DNA of 64,000 nt, from NCBI GenBank assembly GCA_031292255.1, contig JARLHN010000029.1, positions 1 to 64,000 on the forward strand. The letters are read 5' to 3'. This DNA comes from Oryzomonas sp. (GTDB taxonomy: Bacteria; Desulfobacterota; Desulfuromonadia; Geobacterales; Pseudopelobacteraceae). This document shows positions 17,612 through 26,040 of this stretch, piece by piece. The notes under the pieces are model-generated. The model searched no databases. It worked only from the letters and a program-made list of their open reading frames with translations, and had not been told where the DNA came from. The position numbers and the translations under genes are program-made. Within the stretch, counting starts at the first letter, position 1; the number at the start of each line of letters is the position of its first letter.

Positions 17612-19186
17612 ATGAGTTCATCTGGTAAAATCAGATTATTGTCAATGAGCGCTTTAATCATTCCGGGGTTGATCGTTTTTGCCTGGTTGATAGCATCTAT
17701 TATTTCCAGAAGCTCATTCTTTGAAAGCATGCTGATATTTGTAACTCAGTCATTTTTAACGGTTATTATTTTTGCTGTTTTGATAAAAACATTACCCAGG
17801 CAACAATCTGCGGATGGTCCTCGACTAATTTTTATCTTTGCCCTTCATGTATTTACCTTTTACAGCATTTCAAATATTGTTCCTTCGCTACTCCCTGAAC
17901 TGCGTCCAGAAAATCTACTGGTGCGTATTCCTAAATCATCTACGTGGGCCTATGGTGTCGCAACGGTTGCCGCAGCACTTATGTTACTAGGGGTCGCAGC
18001 AGGATCAAGATTAGCACTTTTCTTGTGGCCAAAGGCACGTTTCCGGAGGGCCAAACCTTATGCGTGGTTACCCGACTATAAGCTTGCTGTGATTGCGTGT
18101 TTGGCTACGGTGACGCTCATAATTGTAGGTACCAGTCAATATGGTGTGCAAGTTGCTGCGGAAATGATAAAAAACGAAGACGTTGCCAGTATGAACCTGG
18201 GCGAACAACTACTTTTTCACGGGATTTTTAAAGTGTTACCCATTGCTCCCTTATTAGCTGCCGCTGGTTATGTCAAGGCTGACACTCGAGGCCAGCAAAG
18301 ACTTGCCAGGTTTCTCCTGGTGTCTGCAAGTGTTTTGACCGTACTGGTTCTTTTTATATGGGGGCAAAGATCAACTGCCATGATAGCTTTAGCCATGCCA
18401 TTAGGATTACTGATAAACGCCAAAAAAATCAATCTACGCAAGACGCTTTTGCCAATTATAGTATTGATGGTTTTGATTTACAGCACCGTCACTGTAATGC
18501 GTAACAGCGATTTATTGAGACTGCTGGTCTTGACGCCCGATATCAGCCAGCTTTCCATGTCCGAAGTCGTTTCAGCGATAACAACGAAACAAGGTGATAA
18601 ATCTGTTGCAAATCGCGCTTTGGCTGATGCATCCTACCGCACGGCAGGTCTGGAAGCCGCCGCATCATTGATTCAAGAACAATTTGAAGGCAGACTCGCA
18701 TTGCAATGGGGCAATACCGTACTTGGGGGATTTCAGCAAGCCTTGCCGGTTTCTTTGCGGCCCGAATCAGAAGTAATGACACGTATTAAGACGGCTCCTG
18801 CTTACTTTGGCATTTTTCAGAGTGGGGACTGGGTAAGTACGATACTGGCCGAGTTCATACTTGACTTTGGTCCGTTATTCCTTTTTTTCCCGGCTGTGGT
18901 ATGTGGAGCTGTTTTGACGCTCATCGACCTTACCCTACTTGGATTGGGGCAGTATTCACCTTTAGGCGGAATATTGATTCTGCGGATTATGTATTTATTA
19001 TCTATTTCGAATGACGGAAGTTTCGCAGATTGGTCAATAATGTTTTTCAAAGCTACAATTGGCTACACTTCGATTCTCCTTTTGCTAAGTATTTTATTGT
19101 GGGTTTCATTGAAATTGAAAAAAAATATAAAAGTTATGACGCAAAGAAGAAGTTTTTCTCCTGATGATGTACGACGTTTAAATTGA
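17612..19186 (+). CDS. Wzy-like O-antigen / exopolysaccharide polymerase
   Basis: A 524-residue integral membrane protein with ten or more hydrophobic segments and one long hydrophilic loop (about residues 300-390) containing SYRTAGLEAAASLIQEQFEG. This topology, a big periplasmic loop between two blocks of helices, is the usual hallmark of Wzy polymerases, which join repeat units in the periplasm. No residue-level motif is diagnostic. Context (next to Wzx and glycosyltransferases) supports the call. The start has an AGGA motif upstream. Confidence 0.7.
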   Translation: MSSSGKIRLLSMSALIIPGLIVFAWLIASIISRSSFFESMLIFVTQSFLTVIIFAVLIKTLPRQQSADGPRLIFIFALHVFTFYSISNIVPSLLPELRPENLLVRIPKSSTWAYGVATVAAALMLLGVAAGSRLALFLWPKARFRRAKPYAWLPDYKLAVIACLATVTLIIVGTSQYGVQVAAEMIKNEDVASMNLGEQLLFHGIFKVLPIAPLLAAAGYVKADTRGQQRLARFLLVSASVLTVLVLFIWGQRSTAMIALAMPLGLLINAKKINLRKTLLPIIVLMVLIYSTVTVMRNSDLLRLLVLTPDISQLSMSEVVSAITTKQGDKSVANRALADASYRTAGLEAAASLIQEQFEGRLALQWGNTVLGGFQQALPVSLRPESEVMTRIKTAPAYFGIFQSGDWVSTILAEFILDFGPLFLFFPAVVCGAVLTLIDLTLLGLGQYSPLGGILILRIMYLLSISNDGSFADWSIMFFKATIGYTSILLLLSILLWVSLKLKKNIKVMTQRRSFSPDDVRRLN

Positions 19187-19301
19187 ATTTTTTTGTAGCA
19201 AGGTATCTGTTCTTTCGCCATTCATTTGCTTCATACTGCCGAGAGAGCTTTAAGGCAGCTCTACGTTGTATTCGAAAGCTATTTTAATCTACGAGTCCCT
19301 A

Positions 19302-20414
19302 ATGACATTTGACAAAAACGCGAACTCTAAATCTAAAGTGTTGGTCTTTCAATTGGGAAGCATCGGAGATACCGTAGCAACAATCCCCTCGTTAAAAGCA
19401 ATTCGGCGGTATTTTGGTGCGGAAGCGGATATATGTCTATTACATGAAACTCGTACTGGTATTAAGACCACACCTGCAGATTTGTTATCTGATAAATCAG
19501 AGGTAAACCGGTTTATCAGATATCCGTTTGCATCAACTCTTGGTCGAAAATTGATGACAGCAATACAAGTCTGGTGGCGCTTAAAGTGTGATAAGTTTCA
19601 GTCAGTTGTCTATCTTATGCCCAGTGAACGTACCGCTGAACAAGTAAAACGGGATGCTCAGTTTTTTCGATGCTGTGGCATTCATCAGCAAATTGGATTC
19701 AGAGCTTTTTCAAGGGAGTTTTTATATCCTGTAGATGTTACTGGCCATCCTGGTCAAGTGATGCATGAGGCGTTGTGTCGTTTGGAGAGATTACGGCTTG
19801 ATGGGATTGATATCTCAAAAGAAATGGATTTATCAAAACCATTTCTGCATATATCTCAAGATCACTCAACTAAAGTCATAAAGTGGCTGGATGTAGAACG
19901 AAAACAGAAAGATAAAGCTTTGGTAGCAATTTGCCCCGGTTCAAAACAACCTGCTAATCTCTGGCCTGTGGAACGTTTTATTGAGATTGGTGAAAGACTG
20001 ATCCGAAAGGGAAAATATGAATTAATTGTGGTTGGTGGACCTGCTGAAAGTCAGATAGGAAGTCGAATGGTAAATACTTGGGGGGAAGGGCTTAATGCTG
20101 CCGGCCAGTTATCTGTGCTTGAATCAGCAGCCTTGTTGGGCCAATGTGCATTTTGCGTAGGGTTAGATACCGGAACTACCCATCTAGCCGCAGCACAGGG
20201 TACTCCGTGTGTAGCTTTATATGGCGAGCGTGATAACCAAGGCCGCTTTGAACCACTTGGGAAAGGACATATTGTTTTACGCACTAAAGTACCTTGCGCA
20301 GGCTGTCGATTGATTGAAACTCCATGTCCTCTTCCGGGCCATCCCTGCATGATGGATTTAGAAGTGAATTCCGTGTGGGAGGCAATCATGCAAATGGAGG
20401 ATAATCTAAAGTGA
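19302..20414 (+). CDS. Family 9 glycosyltransferase (heptosyltransferase-like)
   Basis: A 370-residue GT-B enzyme related to lipopolysaccharide heptosyltransferases. It has KVLVFQLGSIGDTVATIPSLKAIRR at the N-terminus, VAICPGSKQPANLWPVERFIEIGERL, and the C-terminal GLDTGTTHLAAAQGTPCVALYGE nucleotide-binding motif. The Cys-rich tail PCAGCRLIETPCPLPGHPC also occurs in members of this family. ATG 19302 is preferred to an upstream TTG at 19266. The start of the next gene overlaps its stop. Confidence 0.85.
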   Translation: MTFDKNANSKSKVLVFQLGSIGDTVATIPSLKAIRRYFGAEADICLLHETRTGIKTTPADLLSDKSEVNRFIRYPFASTLGRKLMTAIQVWWRLKCDKFQSVVYLMPSERTAEQVKRDAQFFRCCGIHQQIGFRAFSREFLYPVDVTGHPGQVMHEALCRLERLRLDGIDISKEMDLSKPFLHISQDHSTKVIKWLDVERKQKDKALVAICPGSKQPANLWPVERFIEIGERLIRKGKYELIVVGGPAESQIGSRMVNTWGEGLNAAGQLSVLESAALLGQCAFCVGLDTGTTHLAAAQGTPCVALYGERDNQGRFEPLGKGHIVLRTKVPCAGCRLIETPCPLPGHPCMMDLEVNSVWEAIMQMEDNLK

Positions 20415-21511
20415 ATATATGCCTTGACAATATAGTATTCAACCTACAGAAAGCTGGCGGTATATCGGTTTATTGGTCCAATATTTCCCAAAGATTGTTG
20501 TCTTGCTCGCAGAATGTAACTTTTATTGAACAGGAAAATGCCAATACGAATATCTTTAGGAAAGATTTGCTTATACCGCCCACTCTGTTAATAAATGATA
20601 GAAGATGGCCCCGTTCCCTGTCCCGGTATTTAAGTCCTGCTGTTAGTCTTGCTCCCGGCACCATATTCCATTCGAGCTATTATCGTACGCACTCGGCTCC
20701 GCGAACGGTAAATATAATTACAGTATATGACTTCACATATGAGCGATTTAGATCTGGATTGGCTTGTTTTATTCATCATTCTCAGAAGAAACATGCGATC
20801 CAAAAGGCTGACGGTATCATCTCCATTTCCAACAGCACCAAGAAGGATCTGCTAGATAGTTTTCCTGATACGTCCGTAAATAAAATTAAGACAATTTACT
20901 TGTCTGCATCGGAAGATTATAGGCGGATAGGAGCAACAGAGGCCATTAGTTCTGAATTCGATGGACTACTTGGTAAAAACGTTATTTTGTTTGTCGGTGA
21001 TCGTTCAGGCTATAAGAATTTCGACATTGCGGTGGAAACTGCCCGGCGTGTCAAGGATTCTACCTTAGTGGCGGTAGGGGGCAAACCCTTTACCAGTGAC
21101 GAGCAGGCGCGGGTTGACGCTGCCATGGAGGGCCGCTTCCGACATTTTGCGAAGCTGGATAACGACAGGCTTAACCAGTTATATAATTTGGCGTTGTGTC
21201 TGCTGTATCCATCCAGCTATGAAGGTTTTGGCATTCCGGTACTTGAGGCGATGCAGGCAGGCTGCCCTGTGGTTGCGACGAATTGTTCCTCTCTGCCTGA
21301 GGTATGCGGCGATGCCGGTTTGATGGTTACGGAAATATCTCCTAAAAGTTTCGCAGAAAAAATCGGACAATTGGCTAACCCCACATTTCGTGACGAAGTG
21401 GTGCAACGAGGTTTGCAGCAGTCAGCCAAGTTTTCGTGGGATCACACATTCAGCGAAACTATTGAATTCTATAAAGCTATTCATGCTCAGAAATGTGGGC
21501 TGCTCCCATGA
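20411..21511 (+). CDS. Family 4 glycosyltransferase
   Basis: A 366-residue GT-B glycosyltransferase group 1 enzyme. The donor-binding half holds VILFVGDRSGYKNFDIAVETARR, LYPSSYEGFGIPVLEAMQAGCPVVATNCSSLPEV with the E-x7-E motif, and AGLMV. It starts at a GTG (20411) overlapping the previous stop, with GGAGG ten bases before it. It overlaps the next gene by four bases (ATGA), the first of four such overlaps that couple translation through to 23.2 kb. Confidence 0.88.
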   Translation: MNICLDNIVFNLQKAGGISVYWSNISQRLLSCSQNVTFIEQENANTNIFRKDLLIPPTLLINDRRWPRSLSRYLSPAVSLAPGTIFHSSYYRTHSAPRTVNIITVYDFTYERFRSGLACFIHHSQKKHAIQKADGIISISNSTKKDLLDSFPDTSVNKIKTIYLSASEDYRRIGATEAISSEFDGLLGKNVILFVGDRSGYKNFDIAVETARRVKDSTLVAVGGKPFTSDEQARVDAAMEGRFRHFAKLDNDRLNQLYNLALCLLYPSSYEGFGIPVLEAMQAGCPVVATNCSSLPEVCGDAGLMVTEISPKSFAEKIGQLANPTFRDEVVQRGLQQSAKFSWDHTFSETIEFYKAIHAQKCGLLP

Positions 21512-22257
21512 AAGTTTCGATTGTAACACCAGCCTATAATTGCAAAAGCACCATTGCAGATTGCCTTGAGAGCATCAAGTGCCAGAGTGTTCCCTGTGAA
21601 CATATCGTGGTGGATGGTGCCTCTTTCGACAAGACCGCCCAATTTGTCAGGTCCGTGTCTCCGCTCAGCAGGGTCATTTCTGAACCGGATAACGGTATTT
21701 ATGATGCCATGAACAAGGGGATCATGTTGGCGACTGGCGATATAGTCGGCATTCTCAATGCGGACGATTTTTATGTTGACGAAAATGTAATCGAAAAGGT
21801 TGTGCAGGCCTTCGATAATAATCCCATAGATGCTCTTATTGCTGATCTGGTGTATGTACGGCCTGACAAACTGGATAAAATCGTCAGATACTATAGCAGC
21901 GCTAATTTTGCGTTGGACAAATTCGAATCAGGATGGATGCCACCCCATCCCACTTTTTTTGTAAAGCGAAAATGTTACGAACAATTTGGTTTGTACAAAA
22001 CCGACTATAAAATTGCCGCAGATTTTGAACTGCTTGCCAGATTCATGGTTAAAAATCATATTATATATCATTATTTACCGGAAGTGATCATCAAGATGAG
22101 AATAGGGGGCGCAAGCACAAAAAATATTCGCAGCAACCTTATACTTAACCGGGAAATAGTACGTGCCTGCGCGGAAAACGATATTAAGACAAATTATTTC
22201 AAGGTTTACTCCAAATACTTTACCAAATTGTTTCAACTGGTGTGCAGACCCAAATGA
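21508..22257 (+). CDS. Family 2 glycosyltransferase (WcaA/colanic-acid-type)
   Basis: A 249-residue GT-A enzyme with VSIVTPAYNCKSTIADCLESI, HIVVDGASFDKTA, ISEPDNGIYDAMNKGIMLATG and the LNADDFY DxD-like motif, typical of glycosyltransferases in colanic-acid and O-antigen loci. HPTFFVKRKCYEQFGLYKTDYKIAADFELLARF matches the acceptor region of this subgroup. The ATG at 21508 overlaps the previous stop (ATGA); an in-frame ATG at 21493 would add five residues. Confidence 0.87.
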   Translation: MKVSIVTPAYNCKSTIADCLESIKCQSVPCEHIVVDGASFDKTAQFVRSVSPLSRVISEPDNGIYDAMNKGIMLATGDIVGILNADDFYVDENVIEKVVQAFDNNPIDALIADLVYVRPDKLDKIVRYYSSANFALDKFESGWMPPHPTFFVKRKCYEQFGLYKTDYKIAADFELLARFMVKNHIIYHYLPEVIIKMRIGGASTKNIRSNLILNREIVRACAENDIKTNYFKVYSKYFTKLFQLVCRPK

Positions 22258-23243
22258 AAATCTTGGTTTCCGGAGCCACCGGCTTTGTTGGACGCCCGCT
22301 CTGCACACGACTGTTGGCAGAAGGCTACAATGTGCGCGGCACCCTGCTTGCAGAAGAGAATCCAGCCTCGCTCGTTAAGGGAGTCATACCGGTTCTGATT
22401 GACCCTTTGGGCCCCGGAACACCTTGGCAACATACGGTCAGCGATATCGACACCATTATCCACTTGGCCGCACGCGTGCACGTCATGGATGATCCAGCAA
22501 CAGACCCTCTGACAGAATTTCGCAAAGTGAACACCGAAGGGACCAGACAACTGGCCCGTGAAGCTGCCAAAGCCGGCGTCAAGCGTCTGGTCTTTGTCAG
22601 TTCAATCAAAGTCAACGGCGAAGAGTCTCTTACTCCGTACAGCGAAAATTCTTGCGCTCAACCGACCGATCCCTACGGTATCAGTAAGTGGGAGGCAGAG
22701 CTGGCGCTCCGGGGGATTGAGGCGGAAACGGGCTTGCAGGTCGTCATCGTCAGGCCGACCTTGGTATATGGCCCAGGCGTTAAGGCCAATTTCCTCAGCA
22801 TGATGAAGATTGTCAGCCGCGGTATTCCGCTCCCATTTGCCTCAATCCAGAACAAGCGCAGCCTGATCTATGTCGGCAACCTGGTGGATGCTCTTGCTGC
22901 CTGTGTCACACACCCGGCGGCGGCGGGCAAGACCTACCTTATCAGCGACGGCGAGGATGTTTCCACTCCTGATTTGATCCGCCGCACGGCTGCAGCCCTG
23001 GGATATCCGGCAAGACTCTTTCCGGTTTCCGCATCTCTCATGCGTCTGGCGGGCACCATTATCGGCAAACGTCCTGCGGTCAACCGCTTGCTGGGATCAT
23101 TGACCGTGGAAAGCTCCGCCATCAGGCGCGAACTTGGATGGAGGGCACCCTTTACCATGGATGAGGGGTTATGCGAAACAGCATCATGGTTCAAGGACGT
23201 TTACGGCAACAAACACGAAAACTTCCGGAATGGACTGCGATGA
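22254..23243 (+). CDS. NAD-dependent epimerase/4-ketoreductase (WbpV/WreQ-like)
   Basis: A 329-residue extended SDR with ILVSGATGFVGRPLCTRLL, HLAARVHVMDDPATDPL, VFVSSIKVNGEE, DPYGISKWEAE (Y-x3-K), and RPTLVYGPGVKANFLSMM. LARRVHVM-type segments and GPGVKANFL are characteristic of the group containing WbpV-like UDP-4-keto-6-deoxy-GlcNAc reductases. Together with the PglC-like transferase and WbpM-like dehydratase downstream it would make and use UDP-QuiNAc (inference from gene order). It overlaps both neighbours by ATGA junctions. Base composition returns to GC-rich within this gene. Confidence 0.8.
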   Translation: MKILVSGATGFVGRPLCTRLLAEGYNVRGTLLAEENPASLVKGVIPVLIDPLGPGTPWQHTVSDIDTIIHLAARVHVMDDPATDPLTEFRKVNTEGTRQLAREAAKAGVKRLVFVSSIKVNGEESLTPYSENSCAQPTDPYGISKWEAELALRGIEAETGLQVVIVRPTLVYGPGVKANFLSMMKIVSRGIPLPFASIQNKRSLIYVGNLVDALAACVTHPAAAGKTYLISDGEDVSTPDLIRRTAAALGYPARLFPVSASLMRLAGTIIGKRPAVNRLLGSLTVESSAIRRELGWRAPFTMDEGLCETASWFKDVYGNKHENFRNGLR

Positions 23244-23800
23244 AGCGCTTCTTTGATGGTACATTATCTTTCCTGGCTTTGCTCTTTTTCACCGTGCCCA
23301 TGCTGCTTACGGCACTCTTGGTAAAACTGACTTCCAAAGGGCCGACACTTTATTGGTCCGACCGCGTCGGCAAAAACAATGTCCTCTTTAAAATGCCTAA
23401 GTTCCGCACCATGCGCACCGACACCCCCGCCGTCGCCACCCATCTCCTCAGCGATCCCGACCGCTGGCTGACGCCAATCGGCAAATTTCTCCGCACATCG
23501 AGCCTGGACGAACTGCCGCAGTTGTTGAGCATTCTGAAAGGCGATATGAGTTTTGTCGGCCCCAGGCCGGCGTTGTTCAACCAGGATGATCTGATCGCAT
23601 TGCGAACAGCCAAGGGGGTTCACCTCCTAACACCCGGACTGACCGGCTGGGCACAGATAAACGGACGCGATGAACTACCGATTCCGGTAAAGGTAGGCTT
23701 CGACGAGTATTATCTGAATCACCGTTCATTTGCTCTGGATTTGAAGATACTCTGTTTAACGTTTTTTAAGGTGCTGAGGCGAGAGGGCGTTCAACATTGA
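23240..23800 (+). CDS. Initiating sugar-1-phosphate transferase (PglC/WreU-like, monotopic phosphoglycosyltransferase)
   Basis: A 186-residue small monoPGT that moves a sugar-1-phosphate from UDP-sugar to undecaprenyl phosphate, starting repeat-unit assembly. One N-terminal hydrophobic helix (FFDGTLSFLALLFFTVPMLL) is followed by the catalytic block: KFRTMRTDTP, RTSSLDELPQLLSILKGDMSFVGPRPAL with the D-E dyad, and PGLTGWAQINGRDELPI. It lacks the extra four-helix domain of WbaP/WcaJ, which places it in the PglC size class. The ATG at 23240 overlaps the previous stop. Confidence 0.9.
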   Translation: MKRFFDGTLSFLALLFFTVPMLLTALLVKLTSKGPTLYWSDRVGKNNVLFKMPKFRTMRTDTPAVATHLLSDPDRWLTPIGKFLRTSSLDELPQLLSILKGDMSFVGPRPALFNQDDLIALRTAKGVHLLTPGLTGWAQINGRDELPIPVKVGFDEYYLNHRSFALDLKILCLTFFKVLRREGVQH

Positions 23801-23923
23801 TTTGCAGATCCGATTAATTTGACGTCTCGGATCCGGCCTGCTTCCGCAGATTTATACTTGTCATCTTGGATAATCGTCATATACTATTATTTTTAATGAA
23901 ATTCATACAGGTTCCTTAACTAA

Positions 23924-25852
23924 ATGCTCACCAAACGCAGGATACTAGTCTTTCTCTTTGACCTCGTTCTTACCAGCCTGTCCCTCTGCCTGGCATTTTT
24001 GCTGCGTTTTGATTTTTCAATTCCGCAAACGGAAATCAATCTGTTTTGGGAATGTCTGGTTGTGGTGCTGGTGGTCAAACCGCTGGTATTTATCGCCATC
24101 GGCTTTTATCAAAACCTATGGAACTATGCCTCGGTTCAAGATGCCATTGAAATCTTCAAAGGCGTCAGTTTCGCTTCCATTCTCACAGCATTCGCCGTTC
24201 TTTTTCTCCGGCAGTTCACCCCTGTTCCCCGCTCCATCTTTCTTCTGGACTGGTTCCTGCTCTTTGCTTTCCTGGCCGCCAGCCGCCTGATCTGGCGCAT
24301 ATACCGGGAAAGCTACCGTATCGGGCACCGTTGCGAAGGATCCCGCACCCTTATCATCGGCGCCGGTGAAGCGGGCAGCCTGCTCCTGAAAGAGATCCGC
24401 CGCCAGATGCACAGCTCATATAACATTGTCGGCCTTGTGGATGACGACCCCGAAAAAAAAGGGATGAAATTGCACGGCGTCCCTGTTCTGGGACCTACCA
24501 AAAATCTCAAGGCAATCATCCGCCTCAACGAGATCGAGGACGTTATCATTGCCATCCCATCGGCAGACAGAAAAACTATCCGCGCCGTGGTCGATTCCTG
24601 CAGGCATGCCAAAGTCACGTTCAAGACCCTCCCCAGTATCGGAGAGTTGATCGACGGAACGCTTACCGTCTCCCAGATAAAAAACGTCGAGATTGAAGAC
24701 CTGTTGGGGCGCGATCCCGTAGTTCTCGACCGGGAGATGATCGGCAGGTATCTCGGCGGCAAGAGAGTTCTTGTCACCGGGGCAGCCGGCAGTATCGGCA
24801 GCGAGATCTGCCGCCAGATTGCCCAATTCCGTCCGGAAAAAATCATCCTGCTGGAACAGGCGGAAACGCCGCTCTATGCGATTGAAAAAGAACTTACAGC
24901 CCGTTTTCCCGATCTGCGGATCATGCCGATGATTGCGGATGTGCGTGACCGTGAAAAAATCATGGCTGCCTTTGAGGAATTTGCGCCTGAAGTTGTTTTT
25001 CATGCAGCCGCCTACAAGCATGTGCCGATGATGGAGTACAATCCGGCCCAGGCGGTGCTGAATAACGTCTTCGGTTCAAAGAACGTGGCCGATGCCGCCC
25101 ACCGCTTCAAGGCTAAAAACTTCGTGATGATATCGACCGACAAGGCGGTCAACCCGACCAGCGTTATGGGCGCCACCAAGCGGGCGGCGGAGATTTATGT
25201 CCAGGCGCTGTCCCTCACCAGCAGCACCAAATTCACGACCGTCCGTTTCGGTAACGTGCTCGGCAGTAACGGCAGCGTCATTCCGCTGTTCAAGGAGCAG
25301 ATCGCTAAAGGAGGGCCGGTCACGGTCACCGACAAACGCATCATCCGCTACTTCATGACCATCCCCGAGGCGGCCCAACTGGTGCTGCAGGCAGGCAGCA
25401 TCGGCAGCGGCAGCGAAATCCTCGTTTTGGACATGGGCGAACCGGTGAGGGTCGTCGATTTGGCCGAAGAATTGATCCGGCTCTCCGGGCTTACCCCTTA
25501 CGAGGATATCGACATCGTGTTTACCGGCTTGCGGCCCGGCGAAAAACTGTTTGAAGAACTGCTTCTCGACGGTGAAGGAATTATGCCGACCACCCATCAT
25601 AAGATTAAAGTGCTGGCGCCGGTCGAGATAGCCCTTGATCCGATAATCAAAAAATTGGAAGAGATTTATGCCACTGCCCGCTCCAATGATCTTGCCTCTC
25701 TAATGGAAGGGATGATACAGTTAGTCCCCGAGTTTCGGCCCACCTATTCTTTCCAGGGAGACGCCCCGGCCACATTCCAGCGGGTGCGCCCCGACCTGTT
25801 TGCATCGACCTTGATGGCGAAGGCCAAGATCCTGTCGCTCAGGAAACAATAG
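23924..25852 (+). CDS. Membrane-bound UDP-GlcNAc 4,6-dehydratase (WbpM/PglF/CapD family)
   Basis: A 642-residue protein. Four N-terminal membrane helices (about residues 8-130) are followed by a first Rossmann-like domain (TLIIGAGEAGSLLLKEIRR) and the catalytic SDR domain (VLVTGAAGSIGSEICRQI). The catalytic triad is S404, M415 and K419 (STDKAVNPTSVMGATK): Met replaces the usual Tyr, as in the long WbpM/PglF type. It would produce UDP-4-keto-6-deoxy-GlcNAc, the substrate for the reductase two genes upstream. A 123-base gap separates it from the transferase. It is followed by repeat E and a Wzi-like gene. Confidence 0.92.
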   Translation: MLTKRRILVFLFDLVLTSLSLCLAFLLRFDFSIPQTEINLFWECLVVVLVVKPLVFIAIGFYQNLWNYASVQDAIEIFKGVSFASILTAFAVLFLRQFTPVPRSIFLLDWFLLFAFLAASRLIWRIYRESYRIGHRCEGSRTLIIGAGEAGSLLLKEIRRQMHSSYNIVGLVDDDPEKKGMKLHGVPVLGPTKNLKAIIRLNEIEDVIIAIPSADRKTIRAVVDSCRHAKVTFKTLPSIGELIDGTLTVSQIKNVEIEDLLGRDPVVLDREMIGRYLGGKRVLVTGAAGSIGSEICRQIAQFRPEKIILLEQAETPLYAIEKELTARFPDLRIMPMIADVRDREKIMAAFEEFAPEVVFHAAAYKHVPMMEYNPAQAVLNNVFGSKNVADAAHRFKAKNFVMISTDKAVNPTSVMGATKRAAEIYVQALSLTSSTKFTTVRFGNVLGSNGSVIPLFKEQIAKGGPVTVTDKRIIRYFMTIPEAAQLVLQAGSIGSGSEILVLDMGEPVRVVDLAEELIRLSGLTPYEDIDIVFTGLRPGEKLFEELLLDGEGIMPTTHHKIKVLAPVEIALDPIIKKLEEIYATARSNDLASLMEGMIQLVPEFRPTYSFQGDAPATFQRVRPDLFASTLMAKAKILSLRKQ

Positions 25853-25858
25853 CAGGAT

Positions 25859-26040
25859 GAAGCCCTTGCAAAACTCTTGCAAACTGCCCCCCACACCTTT
25901 GACGGGAGGGGGCTGGGTGAAGCTGCAACATGCAGATTTCGCGGTAAACTCCCCCCTCCACTTCAGCCCCCAGAGGGGCCGCAGGGGGAGATGACCCTCC
26001 GGGGCCTAAAGAAATTTTTGGACTTTTGCAAGGGGCTCGG
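25859..26040. repeat. Repeat E (about 182 bp, inverted ends AGCCC(C)TTGCAAAA)
   Basis: The left end GAAGCCCTTGCAAAAC and the right end GACTTTTGCAAGGGGCTCGG are imperfect inverted repeats. The interior is rich in C and G runs (CCCCCTCC, GGGGGCTGGG) and contains a second palindrome around CAGCCCCCAGAGGGGCCGCAGGGGG. It fills the whole spacer between the dehydratase and the Wzi-like gene. Its right end supplies the AAGGGG that lies 5 bases before the Wzi-like ATG. Confidence 0.65.
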
